Part shown: positions 1-7,674 of the stretch, piece after piece
How positions within the stretch are numbered: the stretch's first letter is position 1
Layout: each line of letters begins with the position of its first letter
Assembly (NCBI RefSeq): GCF_000018885.1
Contig: NC_010168.1
Coordinates: forward strand, 744,001-808,000
Length of the DNA stretch: 64,000 bases
From: Renibacterium salmoninarum ATCC 33209
GTDB taxonomy: Bacteria > Actinomycetota > Actinomycetes > Actinomycetales > Micrococcaceae
Reading direction: 5' to 3'
Program-made: the position numbers and the translations under genes
The notes under the pieces: generated by a model
Told to the model about the DNA's origin: nothing
What the model saw: the letters and a program-made list of their open reading frames with translations, nothing else
Database searches by the model: none

Positions 1-1
1 G

Positions 2-214
2 CTTGCGATGGGAGTTTCCGATGCGCCTAGGCCAGTAGCGAGCGCTGGTTATAACTTTGTTCGCTGGATGGGTGGCGCCTTGGCACCGTTTATCGCTGCG
101 CAACTAGGGGAGCACTTCGGTGAGCAAGTTCCATTCTTTGCCGCCGGCGTCGCGATCGTGATCGGCATTGGCGTTGTGGTGATGGGCCGTAAGCATCTTA
201 CGGTTTCGCACTGA
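2..214 (+). CDS. MFS transporter, C-terminal fragment (cut by window edge)
   Basis: The frame is open from base 2 and ends at 214, so the 5' part lies outside the window. The visible part has a loop with ASAGYNFVRWMGG, a membrane segment, a short hydrophilic stretch and a last hydrophobic helix ending in a basic tail (GRKHLTVSH). This is the usual end of a 12-TM major facilitator exporter, in which the Arg in the NFVRW stretch often follows the conserved cytoplasmic loop. The substrate cannot be told from this fragment. It converges with the ABC operon on the other strand. Confidence 0.6.
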   Translation, partial: LAMGVSDAPRPVASAGYNFVRWMGGALAPFIAAQLGEHFGEQVPFFAAGVAIVIGIGVVVMGRKHLTVSH

Positions 215-224
215 TGGCCCATCA
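180..224 (+). terminator. possible terminator hairpin at the end of the MFS gene
   Basis: A 9-bp perfect inverted repeat (TGATGGGCC at 180-188, GGCCCATCA at 216-224) straddles the MFS stop codon. It lies between convergent genes. There is no clear U-tract, so the call is tentative. Confidence 0.35.
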
Positions 225-240
225 CTGAACTCGTTGAAGG

Positions 241-1065
241 TTAGACGCCGACGTCGCGCTTGCGCAGTGCGAAGGCGGACACAATCAAGAACAGCAACGA
301 GAGCCCGTAGAGGCCCAGGAACGGCCAACCTTCAAATCCGTTAGCCAACGGTTTAGCTGCGTAGGCCCAGCTATAAGGCGACACCGCGTGCAACCAGTCG
401 AGATCCTTCGACTGGTTGCCCAGTGCGTTGAAAATATAGCCGACGACGGCAACAAAAGCTCCGGCCCCGACGCCCCAGATTCGGCGGCCGCTGAGTGCGC
501 CAGCCATGAAGGCCGCTGAACCAGCGAGTAAGGCCAAGCCAGCGCATAGCGCGCTTCCTACGGCCAGATTGCCCAGGTTTAGGTTCAACTGTGCTGAATT
601 ATTTAGTGCGGAAATCACCAAAAATACCCAAACGCCCAAAAGCAAAATCTTCGCTAGCATCGCGGCGTACCGTTCAAAGACGATCTGCAAGCGCGTCACG
701 CCGTGCGCCAGCGTCAGCTCCAGTTGACCGGCTTCTTCGTCGCCACCAATCGCAGCTGCTCCCCAACTAATCGCTGCGATGCACGAGAGTAAAAAGCCAA
801 TCAGGCCAAAGACCGTGGCTTGCACCCAGCCCGTGCCGGAGGATATGTCGTCGTAACCGATTGTTTTTGTCAGCTGCGCCGGGAGCGAGTTCAGCAATTG
901 CTGCATCTGCGAATTTGTGCCCGCCATCGAAGGGTAGAGCGGCAAGTACAAGAACATTGCCGCACTGAGGCCAACGATCCAGCCGATAAGCGAGCGCCAA
1001 GTGTCCCGGAACGCTTTACCAAAAAGCGGCAACGGTGCGCGGCGAACTGAAGCGGTAGTGCTCAT
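241..1065 (-). CDS. ABC-2 type transporter permease
   Basis: A 274-residue integral membrane protein with about six hydrophobic segments after a short cytoplasmic start, typical of permeases of two-component ABC exporters (the polyketide/antibiotic exporter type). Its ATG overlaps the stop of the upstream ATPase gene (ATGA at 1062-1065), so the two are translationally coupled. With the upstream TetR gene this forms a three-gene operon for a regulated exporter. The substrate is unknown. Because the coupled ATPase has an internal stop, the exporter may not work although this ORF is intact. Confidence 0.8.
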   Translation of the reverse strand: MSTTASVRRAPLPLFGKAFRDTWRSLIGWIVGLSAAMFLYLPLYPSMAGTNSQMQQLLNSLPAQLTKTIGYDDISSGTGWVQATVFGLIGFLLSCIAAISWGAAAIGGDEEAGQLELTLAHGVTRLQIVFERYAAMLAKILLLGVWVFLVISALNNSAQLNLNLGNLAVGSALCAGLALLAGSAAFMAGALSGRRIWGVGAGAFVAVVGYIFNALGNQSKDLDWLHAVSPYSWAYAAKPLANGFEGWPFLGLYGLSLLFLIVSAFALRKRDVGV

Positions 1066-2063
1066 TTTGCACTCTCCTTTTCTGCTGAATTCTTCGCCGG
1101 ATCTGAGGTGTACAGCTTCAAAACGGATTCCTCCAGGTCAGGCTCTTCGAGTACCAGGTCGGTCAAGGCCAGCGTCGAGAGTGCCTGGATCAGGGGCGGG
1201 ATTTCGCCTTCGAGCGTGGCATTTGCTTCGACTGAATCTGGGGTTGAGTCGAAAGGTTTCACGCTGAGATTATTGACGCCGTCGAGCCCAGCGAGCCGGG
1301 CCTAAAGTTCGGTGATGGATATCCCGCTGGCGACCAATCTCAGATGTCTGATGGCTGAGGCGCGAAGTTGCTCAACGCCGGCAATCGTGACGATCTTGCC
1401 GTCCCGCAAAATTGCAACGTTGTCTGCAGCTTGCTGAATCTCGCTAATGACGTGGCTGGAGAGGAAGACACTTTGTCCGGCCTCGCGAGCTTCACATACT
1501 AGGTCCAGAAAGACTTGCTGCATGAGTGGATCCAGGCCAGAGGTCGGCTCATCCAAAACCAGCAGATCCGGTTGGTGCATGAAGGCCTGAACAATGCCAA
1601 GTTTTTGCTTATTGCCCTTGGAGAGCTTGCGCACGGGTCGATTGAGATCAACGCCAAGGCGTTCAGCAAGTTCCTCAATTTTTCCCTTGCGCACGGTTCC
1701 GGAGATATCCGCGTAATGCTGGAGTAGTTTTCGGCCCGTACTGCGTCCGTCCAGAATGAGTTCGCCGGGCAAGAAGCCGATCCGTCGTCGGAGTGCGGGG
1801 CCGGCTTCGCGAGGGTCTTCGCCTAGTACCACGGCGTGTCCTGAGCTGGGCCGAATGATGTCCAGCAAAGTGCGCATTGTGGTGGTCTTGCCAGCTCCAT
1901 TTGGCCCGATGACGCCGAAGACGCTTCCCCGGGGCATGCTGAAGCTGACTCCTTTGAGAGCCAAATTATTGCCGTATTTCTTCGTCAGTTCGTGGGCTTC
2001 GATCGCATGATCTTGGCTCATTGCAGCCGGAGTATCGGTAGTGACAGTTGCGGTGTGGCTCAT
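1062..2063 (-). pseudogene. ABC transporter ATP-binding protein with in-frame TAG
   Basis: The first 253 codons hold a complete ATPase domain: Walker A GPNGAGKTTT, signature LSKGNKQKLGI (a variant of LSGGQ), Walker B LLVLDEPTSGLDP and the H-loop SSHVISE. The frame stops at TAG (1302-1304) and then continues open in the same frame for 79 codons (ARLAGLDGVNNLSV onward) to 1062, where it overlaps the permease start. The downstream part looks like the usual C-terminal extension of drug-exporter ATPases. A single nonsense change is the simplest explanation. A truncated but folded ATPase could still be made, so loss of function is inferred. Confidence 0.8.
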
Positions 2064-2737
2064 GATGCAGAGTCCTTTCGCGTGCTGGGCTGATCCCCAA
2101 GAGCTTGATCGACTGCCTGGAGGAAGACGTCGTTGGTGTAAAGGCCGTAGGTGTAGAGCTCCAGCATCGGCCGGGACATTCGTTTCATCATGTCTGGGGA
2201 AAATTCGTCGAAACCAAGGGCTCGGCCAAGGTAGGCGGGCATAGTCAGCATCGACATACTGGTCATGACGAGCATTGCGGCGGTTACCCGAACATCAGAG
2301 ATTTCCCTCATGGTGCCGTCGGCCATGCCGGCTTTGAGAATTGCTTCGGTTTCATCGGTCATGATGTCCATGAACTTGCGGCCCGCAGGGGAGTCTTCCG
2401 CAATTGCTTTGCCAAGGTATCCGACGCTGTCGTTGTATTCGGCTGGATCTGCGAGGTACTCCCGGATGAGCCCTTGCAGGCCCGCCGGGTTGGTCTTGGC
2501 ATTGGCGCGGGCCAGGAGCGCGGACAAAACGTAGTCATCGCAGATGGCTCGGAGTTTGTCCTTACTGCCGAAATGGTGAATGACCAGTCCTGGGCTGACT
2601 CCGGCCGCGCTAGCGATGCCGCGCACGCTAGTTTTCCGGAATCCGCCTTGCACGAAGAGGTGAATGGCCGCATCGCGAATTTTCGCCGGCGTATTGAGGT
2701 CCTCGCCCGGCGGTCGGGGTGTATATGTTGAACGCAT
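2060..2737 (-). CDS. TetR family transcriptional regulator
   Basis: The start chosen is ATG at 2737 (MRSTYTPRPPGEDLN), giving 225 residues; the frame runs further upstream but that part has no helix-turn-helix and would bury the operator. The HTH is at about residues 15-60 (AAIHLFVQGGFRKTSVRGIASAAGVSPGLVIHHFGSKDKL). The C-terminal part is the variable ligand-binding domain. The stop overlaps the ATPase start by 4 bp, so it is the first gene of the exporter operon and probably represses it through the palindrome over its own start. Confidence 0.85.
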   Translation of the reverse strand: MRSTYTPRPPGEDLNTPAKIRDAAIHLFVQGGFRKTSVRGIASAAGVSPGLVIHHFGSKDKLRAICDDYVLSALLARANAKTNPAGLQGLIREYLADPAEYNDSVGYLGKAIAEDSPAGRKFMDIMTDETEAILKAGMADGTMREISDVRVTAAMLVMTSMSMLTMPAYLGRALGFDEFSPDMMKRMSRPMLELYTYGLYTNDVFLQAVDQALGDQPSTRKDSAS

Positions 2738-2760
2738 GTTTAATATGCTAAACGCGTGTT
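2731..2760. promoter_or_regulatory. probable TetR operator over the tetR start
   Basis: The core GTTTA-ATATGC-TAAAC (2738-2753) is a perfect 5-bp inverted repeat with a 6-bp centre, and the arms extend outward with 9 of 12 matching positions (2731-2742 and 2749-2760). It sits just upstream of and across the ATG of the TetR gene, where an autoregulatory operator is expected. Confidence 0.6.
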
Positions 2761-3108
2761 CAGCTACGCGCAATACCCCTTTACGAATCCTTGATGCGGG
2801 ATCATTTGACGCAACATGGATTTCTCTGTCACCCTGGATATGCAGCACCTCGTTAGGCGAGGCTCCTGCGCGAACACAGGCCACTGATCTGACGACATCG
2901 AGAGATGCCCAAGATCAGGACAGGCCGCCTCGGCTTAAGGGGCGGTCCCAAGTGGCTTCCGGTGCCAGTAAATATTGCCAGCCCAGATACGTCGCGCAGC
3001 GCCGAAGCTCTACGTGGGGGTGACTCTCAATTTTTCATGGACGCATCAGGTGTGCGCCCAAGTCTCCCGCGCTGTCGTGCATAAACGATCGATACGGAGG
3101 TGGACGCC
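2761..3108. other. gene-free stretch between tetR and mgtC-like gene
   Basis: No convincing ORF or RNA gene is visible on either strand. It should hold the divergent promoters of the TetR operon and of the MgtC-like gene. The only clear signal is the ribosome binding site GGAGG at 3096-3100. Confidence 0.5.
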
Positions 3109-3819
3109 ATGGAATTCTTCGACGTGGTTCTGCGGATTTTGGCTGGCTTGGGCTTTGGCGCGTTGGTGGGCTTCGAACGGCAATGGCGAGCACGTCTGGC
3201 CGGCCTTCGTACCAATGCGTTAGTCAGCTTAGGCGCCGCGCTTTTCGTGATTTTTGGCGGCTACACCTTTACCGGTCCTGGCGCCGATCCCACCAGGGTG
3301 GCTGCGCAAATCGTCTCCGGAATTGGCTTCCTCGGCGCAGGCGTCATTATGAAACAAGGCGCAAATGTCACCGGCCTCAATACGGCAGCGACGCTCTGGG
3401 CCACTGCCGCCGTCGGCGCTTTGGCTGGTGCGGGCGAGTACGCAATTGCGGCAGCGGGCACGGTGGCGATCATGATCGCCAATATGTTGCTGCGCCCGCT
3501 CGGTCGGTTTATGGACAAAGGTCCAGAGGGTGGCCGCGAGCCCCAATCGGTTGACTATCTCTTTGAAGTTCGATGCGCTGAGGATGCTGAAGCGCACCTG
3601 CGCACCCTGATTGTGCACGCGGTAACCCTGCCGGAATTCAGGCTACGTTCGGTGCAATCGTCGGATACCGCAACTCCCGGCGAAGTTCGGATCGCTGCGG
3701 AACTCACCGCGCACGAGCGTGATGACCGGCAGTTGGAAGCGGCAGTGAGTCGGCTCAGCTTGGAGCCAAGGGTCACATCGGTGCGCTGGACCATCGCCGA
3801 GCCCGCCGTACTGGACTAA
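3109..3819 (+). CDS. MgtC/SapB family membrane protein
   Basis: A 236-residue protein starting at ATG 3109, 8 bases after GGAGG; a GTG at 3100 is in frame but overlaps the ribosome site. The N-terminal half has the MgtC domain: LRILAGLGFGALVGFERQW, GLRTNALVSLGAALF, then GIGFLGAGVIMK and GLNTAATLWATAAVGALAGAG, with four or so membrane helices. The C-terminal 90 residues form a soluble ACT-like tail. MgtC-type proteins are linked to growth at low magnesium and, in intracellular pathogens, to survival in phagocytes. The exact role here is unknown. Confidence 0.85.
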   Translation: MEFFDVVLRILAGLGFGALVGFERQWRARLAGLRTNALVSLGAALFVIFGGYTFTGPGADPTRVAAQIVSGIGFLGAGVIMKQGANVTGLNTAATLWATAAVGALAGAGEYAIAAAGTVAIMIANMLLRPLGRFMDKGPEGGREPQSVDYLFEVRCAEDAEAHLRTLIVHAVTLPEFRLRSVQSSDTATPGEVRIAAELTAHERDDRQLEAAVSRLSLEPRVTSVRWTIAEPAVLD

Positions 3820-3846
3820 TCTGAAGCCTCCCGTGCTGGCATCCCG

Positions 3847-3933
3847 CCCTCAGCCTTGCGCCGAGTGTCGAGTTGTGGCTGGTTTCGAGTCCCGAAACCA
3901 GCCACAACTCGACACTCGGCGCAAGGCTGAGGG
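3847..3933. repeat. 41-bp perfect palindrome, 5-nt loop (family A)
   Basis: Bases 3847-3887 are exactly complementary to 3893-3933, leaving a 5-base loop. The stem contains the words GAGTGTCGAGTTGTGGCTGG, which recur at 33668-33728. It lies 27 bases after the mgtC-like stop and before the thioredoxin gene. It could stop transcription, but the stem is much longer than a normal terminator and there is no U-tract. Confidence 0.9.
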
Positions 3934-4012
3934 AGAGGGGTGGCGGTGTTTTGGGGAATATCGAATCGCCGCCAACTGTTCAGCTGGGCATAGGAAAGGA
4001 TACGTTGTAACC

Positions 4013-4390
4013 ATGGCGACTATTGATATCACCGGTGAAACTTTCGGCTCTACGGTAGAAGGCAACGACATCGTGCTCGTGGACTTCTGGGCAGATTGGT
4101 GCCAGCCGTGTAAACGCTTCGCGCCCACCTACGATGCTGCTTCGCAAAAGCACGACGACGTCGTGTTCGGCAAGGTGGATACCGAGGCTGAGCAGCAGCT
4201 AGCTGCCGAGGCAAATATCACCTCGATCCCGAGGCTGATGGCGTTCCGCGAAAAAGTTCTGGTATTTGCGCAGCCAGGTGCCTTGAACCCAACGCAGCTT
4301 GAAGAAGTTATCACCGCGGTCAAAGCTCTGGACATGAAAGAGGTCCACGAGCATGTTGCGGCTCAGGCCGCTGAGGCTCAAGAAAGCTAA
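4013..4390 (+). CDS. thioredoxin family protein
   Basis: A 125-residue protein with the thioredoxin fold. The active site WCQPC lies at about residue 31-35 inside VLVDFWADWCQPCKRFAP, and the cis-proline loop is TSIPRLMAF. The start ATG 4013 follows AGGAAAGGA; the frame is open upstream through the palindrome but that part is not conserved-looking. The active site has Gln in place of the common Gly (CQPC against CGPC), which is seen in some actinobacterial homologs. It likely acts as a cytoplasmic disulfide reductant. Confidence 0.88.
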   Translation: MATIDITGETFGSTVEGNDIVLVDFWADWCQPCKRFAPTYDAASQKHDDVVFGKVDTEAEQQLAAEANITSIPRLMAFREKVLVFAQPGALNPTQLEEVITAVKALDMKEVHEHVAAQAAEAQES

Positions 4391-4408
4391 CCAGGAAAGC
4401 TAAAAAAC

Positions 4409-4687
4409 CTAGAGGCGTTCGAGCTTCACAGGCGCGGCTAGCAAGGCAGAGAGCGATTCGTTCAAGTCTTGCACGGCCGCGCCCTTTCCATGCGCCGATA
4501 GCGCTTCTTCCGAGGCCCATTGCTCGGTCAGCACAATGCGTTCAGGCGTGTCTTCGGTGACCTCATATTGGATGCAGCCTGGTTCAAGGAGAACCTGTTC
4601 AATGGCAATATCCAGCGCTAATCGGACGCGGAATTGCTCGCCATCGTTAGGGACGAAAGTTGCTTGGAGATTCACCATGTCGCTCAT
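4409..4687 (-). CDS. antibiotic biosynthesis monooxygenase (ABM) domain protein
   Basis: A 92-residue protein with the small ferredoxin-like ABM fold pattern: VNLQATFVPNDGEQFRVRLAL at the start, then EPGCIQYEVTEDTPERIVLTEQWASEEALSAHGKG. Such proteins act as cofactor-free quinol or polyketide monooxygenases, or have unknown roles. It is convergent with the thioredoxin gene and 4 bases downstream of the DUF952 gene, so the two may be co-transcribed. Confidence 0.75.
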   Translation of the reverse strand: MSDMVNLQATFVPNDGEQFRVRLALDIAIEQVLLEPGCIQYEVTEDTPERIVLTEQWASEEALSAHGKGAAVQDLNESLSALLAAPVKLERL

Positions 4688-4691
4688 GAAC

Positions 4692-5093
4692 TTAGCCTAG
4701 CTGTTGTGGCGGATTGTTCAGCACTCCGAGCCCGGTAAGGTCCGGCATTTGGAAATGTGCGCCGTCAAAACCGGCAGGCAGGGCAGCTTTCACCATGGCG
4801 GCTGTGATGGGGCCGTAGATATGTGGGTAGAGCTCTCCAGCGCCGCCGTCTTCCCATTTCACTTCGGTGCCGGCTGCATCAACCGCGGTTAGATCTACCA
4901 CCAGCACGACGAGCTCTGCCGGATCGCCGGTGTAAAGAAATTCCGCCACGACCGGCAACTGAGCTGCGGTAGAGCCATGGATAAATCCAGTTTCATTCAG
5001 TGTCGCGCCACGGGTGGAGATTTGATAGCCCAGCGGGTTGGTCAGAGCGGCGGTCCAGTCGTGTAGCCGGGCAAGATGCAATATCGACGTCAT
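4692..5093 (-). CDS. DUF952 domain-containing protein
   Basis: A 133-residue protein with the DUF952 pattern: ILHLARLHDWTAAL near the start, GFIHGSTAAQLPVVAEFLY in the middle, and LYPHIYGPITAAMV followed by an AALP..FDG motif. The family is small, cytoplasmic and of unknown function. It lies 4 bp upstream of the ABM-domain gene on the same strand. Confidence 0.8.
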   Translation of the reverse strand: MTSILHLARLHDWTAALTNPLGYQISTRGATLNETGFIHGSTAAQLPVVAEFLYTGDPAELVVLVVDLTAVDAAGTEVKWEDGGAGELYPHIYGPITAAMVKAALPAGFDGAHFQMPDLTGLGVLNNPPQQLG

Positions 5094-5145
5094 GACGAAA
5101 GCCTAGCTCTAGGGCTAGAAAAGCCTCGACCCATGCCGGGAAGGG

Positions 5146-6080
5146 TCAGATATTTCGATAGTCGCGAACCGACATTCGTGGACCATGGCGCTCTTTGATG
5201 ATTCCGGACAGATACAACATCCGAACCACTCGTTGACGGTGCCCGCGCCAGGGCTCCAGCAGCTCCATCATGGCGCTGTCATCAACCGGATTGCCGGTCA
5301 GCGCAATACCAACAAACCCGGCCAGATGGTAGTCGCCCACCGAGACCGAATCTGGATCACCGTGACTTGACTGGGTAACCTCTGCTGCGGTCCACGGACC
5401 AATTCCGGAGATGCTCATCAGACCCTTTGCGGCATCGATCGCGTTGAGCTCGCCAAGTCGTGCCAAACCGGGGGCGCGCTTCAAGGCGCGCATTATGGTG
5501 TCCGATCGTTGCGGCCCTACACCAGCCCGATGCCATTCCCAGGAAGGGATTAAAGCCCATTCCTCCGGGCGCGGGGCCAACCGCAACTGGGCCGGAAAAC
5601 CTGTACTGTCCGCTCCCGGTGGGATGGAACCATATTTGAAAATCAGCCTTCGGTAGCCGCTGAATGCCTCTTTACCAGTAACTTTTTGTTCCAAAATCGC
5701 TGGAATCAAAGTATCCATGATGCGGCGGCTGCGCGGCAGGCGCAGGCCCGGATGCCGCCGTCGGGCAAGTTGGACGTGTTCCGGTAGCAATGCCTGGAAC
5801 GAGGCGGAGTCGAACTCTGACCAATCATCATCAGCGCCAGCCATCGAGGGTGCCAAGGCCAATGCGGCATCAGCGCCAGGGCCAAAAGCTGTGACCTGCA
5901 CCCCAGCGTGTTCTGCTGCATCCGCAAAGTCGTAGGCCCATCTGCGGTGTGGAATGCGAACCACCAGGCGCCGTGATGGAATACCGCGCAGGGATCGGAA
6001 GGACCTCTGCTAATAGCCCCAACGGTGGAATTGAGGTCGTAACTGCCCTGTGGATTCCAGAGCATTTCCCGAATCGTCAT
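5146..6080 (-). pseudogene. DNA-3-methyladenine glycosylase (AlkA type), frameshifted
   Basis: Two frames together give one AlkA-like protein of about 310 residues. The N-terminal part starts at ATG 6080 (MTIREMLWNPQGSYDLNSTV, then RGPSDPCAVFH and GPTTLRM). The rest, in another frame down to 5146, begins near AEHAGVQVTAFGPGA and carries the helix-hairpin-helix region GLMSISGIGPWTAAEV and the following VSVGDYHLAGFVG, where the catalytic Asp of the family is expected. The switch falls at about 5915-5940. The 272-residue downstream frame could be translated alone but would lack the N-terminal domain. Excision of alkylated bases is therefore probably impaired. Confidence 0.75.
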
Positions 6081-6109
6081 CGCGGCGCGCCTGCGCTAGC
6101 CCACAACAC

Positions 6110-7246
6110 CTAAACGGCCAAAGGCAACATCACCAGAGCCATCAGCAAACCAAGGATCGCGAAGCGAGGCCAGGAGATTCGAACGCCAATGCTTTTGAGT
6201 CGTTCATGCCATAGCAGCGTCGCCAATGACGCCCAGGGGGTGATGAGCGGACCAAGATTGACGCCAATCAGCACCGCAGCTAGTCGCAATGGCGAGCCGG
6301 CGACAGGTTCCAAGGCCAAATATGCTGGCAAATTATTTACTATGTTTGCCGAAGTGGCGGCCAATCCGGCGAGTTGCAACAAGGCTAAAAAGCCGTTGCC
6401 TTCGCCGGCCGAATGGGAGAGTAGCGCAGGTAAACCACGCGCGTGCAGCGTAGCGACGATCAGAAATAGGCCAATCGTCAAAACAACCGGTCGCCAAGGC
6501 AACATTTGCCAAGACAGCGCCGCGCGACGACGAAAGAGGAACACCAACAAGAGCACGACGGCGGCCACTAATGCGGGGTACTCAACAGGAATGCCGCTGA
6601 TCAGGGCTGGGAGCAACAACAGCAGGACGACGGCGCATACGATCAAAAGCGGTCGATCCGCCGGTTTGCTGACGGGGTCCGGCCGGTAGCTTCCCGTGAA
6701 GTCCTTCCGAAACAGAAGCCAAAGTGCCGCGACCGGAATCGCGATGCCGATAAGGGCCGGCGCCCACAGCAGATTAGCGAACTGCCACGGTGTCATGGCT
6801 AGCTGATGTTGCGCCAGTAGATTCGTGAGATTGGAAACCGGCAACAGTAATGAGGCGGTGTTAGCCAGCCATACCGTGGTCAAGGCGAAGGGCAACGGGC
6901 GAATCCCAGCGTGCATAGCCAGAAGAACCACGACCGGAGTGATGAGCACCGCAGTAGTGTCCAGGGATAAAAAGATCGTGCTCACGGTAGATAAGGCAAC
7001 GACGAAGAGCCAGAGCACGATGATGCGGCCACGCCCAGAGCGGCCAGCTGTTTTGGCTGCCAACCAGCCGGTCAATGTCCGGAACACCCCGGCGTCGTTG
7101 GCCATTTCGGTCACTAACGTCATGGCGATCACGAACAGCAAAATGGGTACGGTGCGCTGCGCCAGCAGCAAAGCATCTGCAGTTGGCAGTAATCCGGTGA
7201 GGAGGCAAACAAGGCCAAGTAGCAGCACCACCCCCGTACCGCCCAC
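6110..7246 (-). CDS. ArsB-like / SLC13-type membrane transporter
   Basis: About 378 residues and some ten membrane helices. The pattern fits the ArsB/NhaD ion transporter superfamily: AMTLVTEMANDAGVF, FLSLDTTAVLITPVVV and ATSANIVNNLPAYLAL are the usual helix-loop motifs. The GTG at 7246 opens directly into the first helix; the frame is open further upstream with no better start, so the N-terminus is uncertain. Homologs export arsenite or other ions, but no arsR, arsC or other arsenic genes are next to it, so the substrate is unproven. Confidence 0.75.
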   Translation of the reverse strand: MGGTGVVLLLGLVCLLTGLLPTADALLLAQRTVPILLFVIAMTLVTEMANDAGVFRTLTGWLAAKTAGRSGRGRIIVLWLFVVALSTVSTIFLSLDTTAVLITPVVVLLAMHAGIRPLPFALTTVWLANTASLLLPVSNLTNLLAQHQLAMTPWQFANLLWAPALIGIAIPVAALWLLFRKDFTGSYRPDPVSKPADRPLLIVCAVVLLLLLPALISGIPVEYPALVAAVVLLLVFLFRRRAALSWQMLPWRPVVLTIGLFLIVATLHARGLPALLSHSAGEGNGFLALLQLAGLAATSANIVNNLPAYLALEPVAGSPLRLAAVLIGVNLGPLITPWASLATLLWHERLKSIGVRISWPRFAILGLLMALVMLPLAV

Positions 7247-7396
7247 GATCGCAATCCAACCTTCACCAGCGACATCTTGCCATGGAGCGCAGACAGCTAG
7301 AGAACTAGCGCGGGCTTCACAGCTTGTGCAGTTACTGGTACGGTAATAACTCCGTCGGTAGGCGGAACCCGAATGATGAAACGAAAGGAGCCTCCA

Positions 7397-7519
7397 ATGA
7401 ACTGCATGAACAACCTCACCGGATCGCCCCTAGGCGCCAAAAAACAAGCGGAACAGTTGCGAGAGCAATCGTTCAACGGCGTTCGCTTCGACGCATCCGG
7501 GTTATCGGCCACGGTCTAG
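7397..7519 (+). CDS. small 40-residue protein, unknown function
   Basis: ATG 7397 is preceded at good spacing by AAAGGAG (7384-7390) and the frame runs 40 codons to TAG 7519. The peptide begins MNCMNNLTGSPLGAKK and ends RFDASGLSATV. A rho-independent type terminator follows within 20 bases, so the unit looks like a self-contained short gene. I do not recognise the family. It has two Asn-rich starts, a basic middle and no membrane segment. A non-coding RNA with a chance ORF is the alternative. Confidence 0.5.
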   Translation: MNCMNNLTGSPLGAKKQAEQLREQSFNGVRFDASGLSATV

Positions 7520-7535
7520 ACACAACAGACCAGTA

Positions 7536-7568
7536 GCCCCGTAACCAATTGAAGGTACGGGGCATTTT
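7536..7568 (+). terminator. intrinsic terminator after the 40-residue ORF
   Basis: GCCCCGTAACC (7536-7546) pairs with GGTACGGGGC (7554-7563), with one bulged A, followed by a T-rich tract (attttt, catttttg). Confidence 0.75.
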
Positions 7569-7674
7569 TCATTTTTGAATGCTGCTCGCTGCAGGTCAAC
7601 AGAACTGGTTGGGCAGATGCTGGCCAGCGGCCTCGTACCTTTTCACTCAGAAAAATCTAGAGAGAATAAGGACC

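Noticed and set aside
2105..2731. 208-codon plus-strand ORF opposite the TetR gene
   Set aside because: Antisense to a clear TetR protein; composition is His/Arg/Gly-rich as expected for a shadow frame.
2738..2884. Upstream extension of the TetR frame to 2884
   Set aside because: It lacks regulator features, spans the operator palindrome, and a standard N-terminus begins at ATG 2737.
3833..4012. Upstream extension of the thioredoxin frame
   Set aside because: It translates the long palindrome; the family start and a good ribosome site are at 4013.
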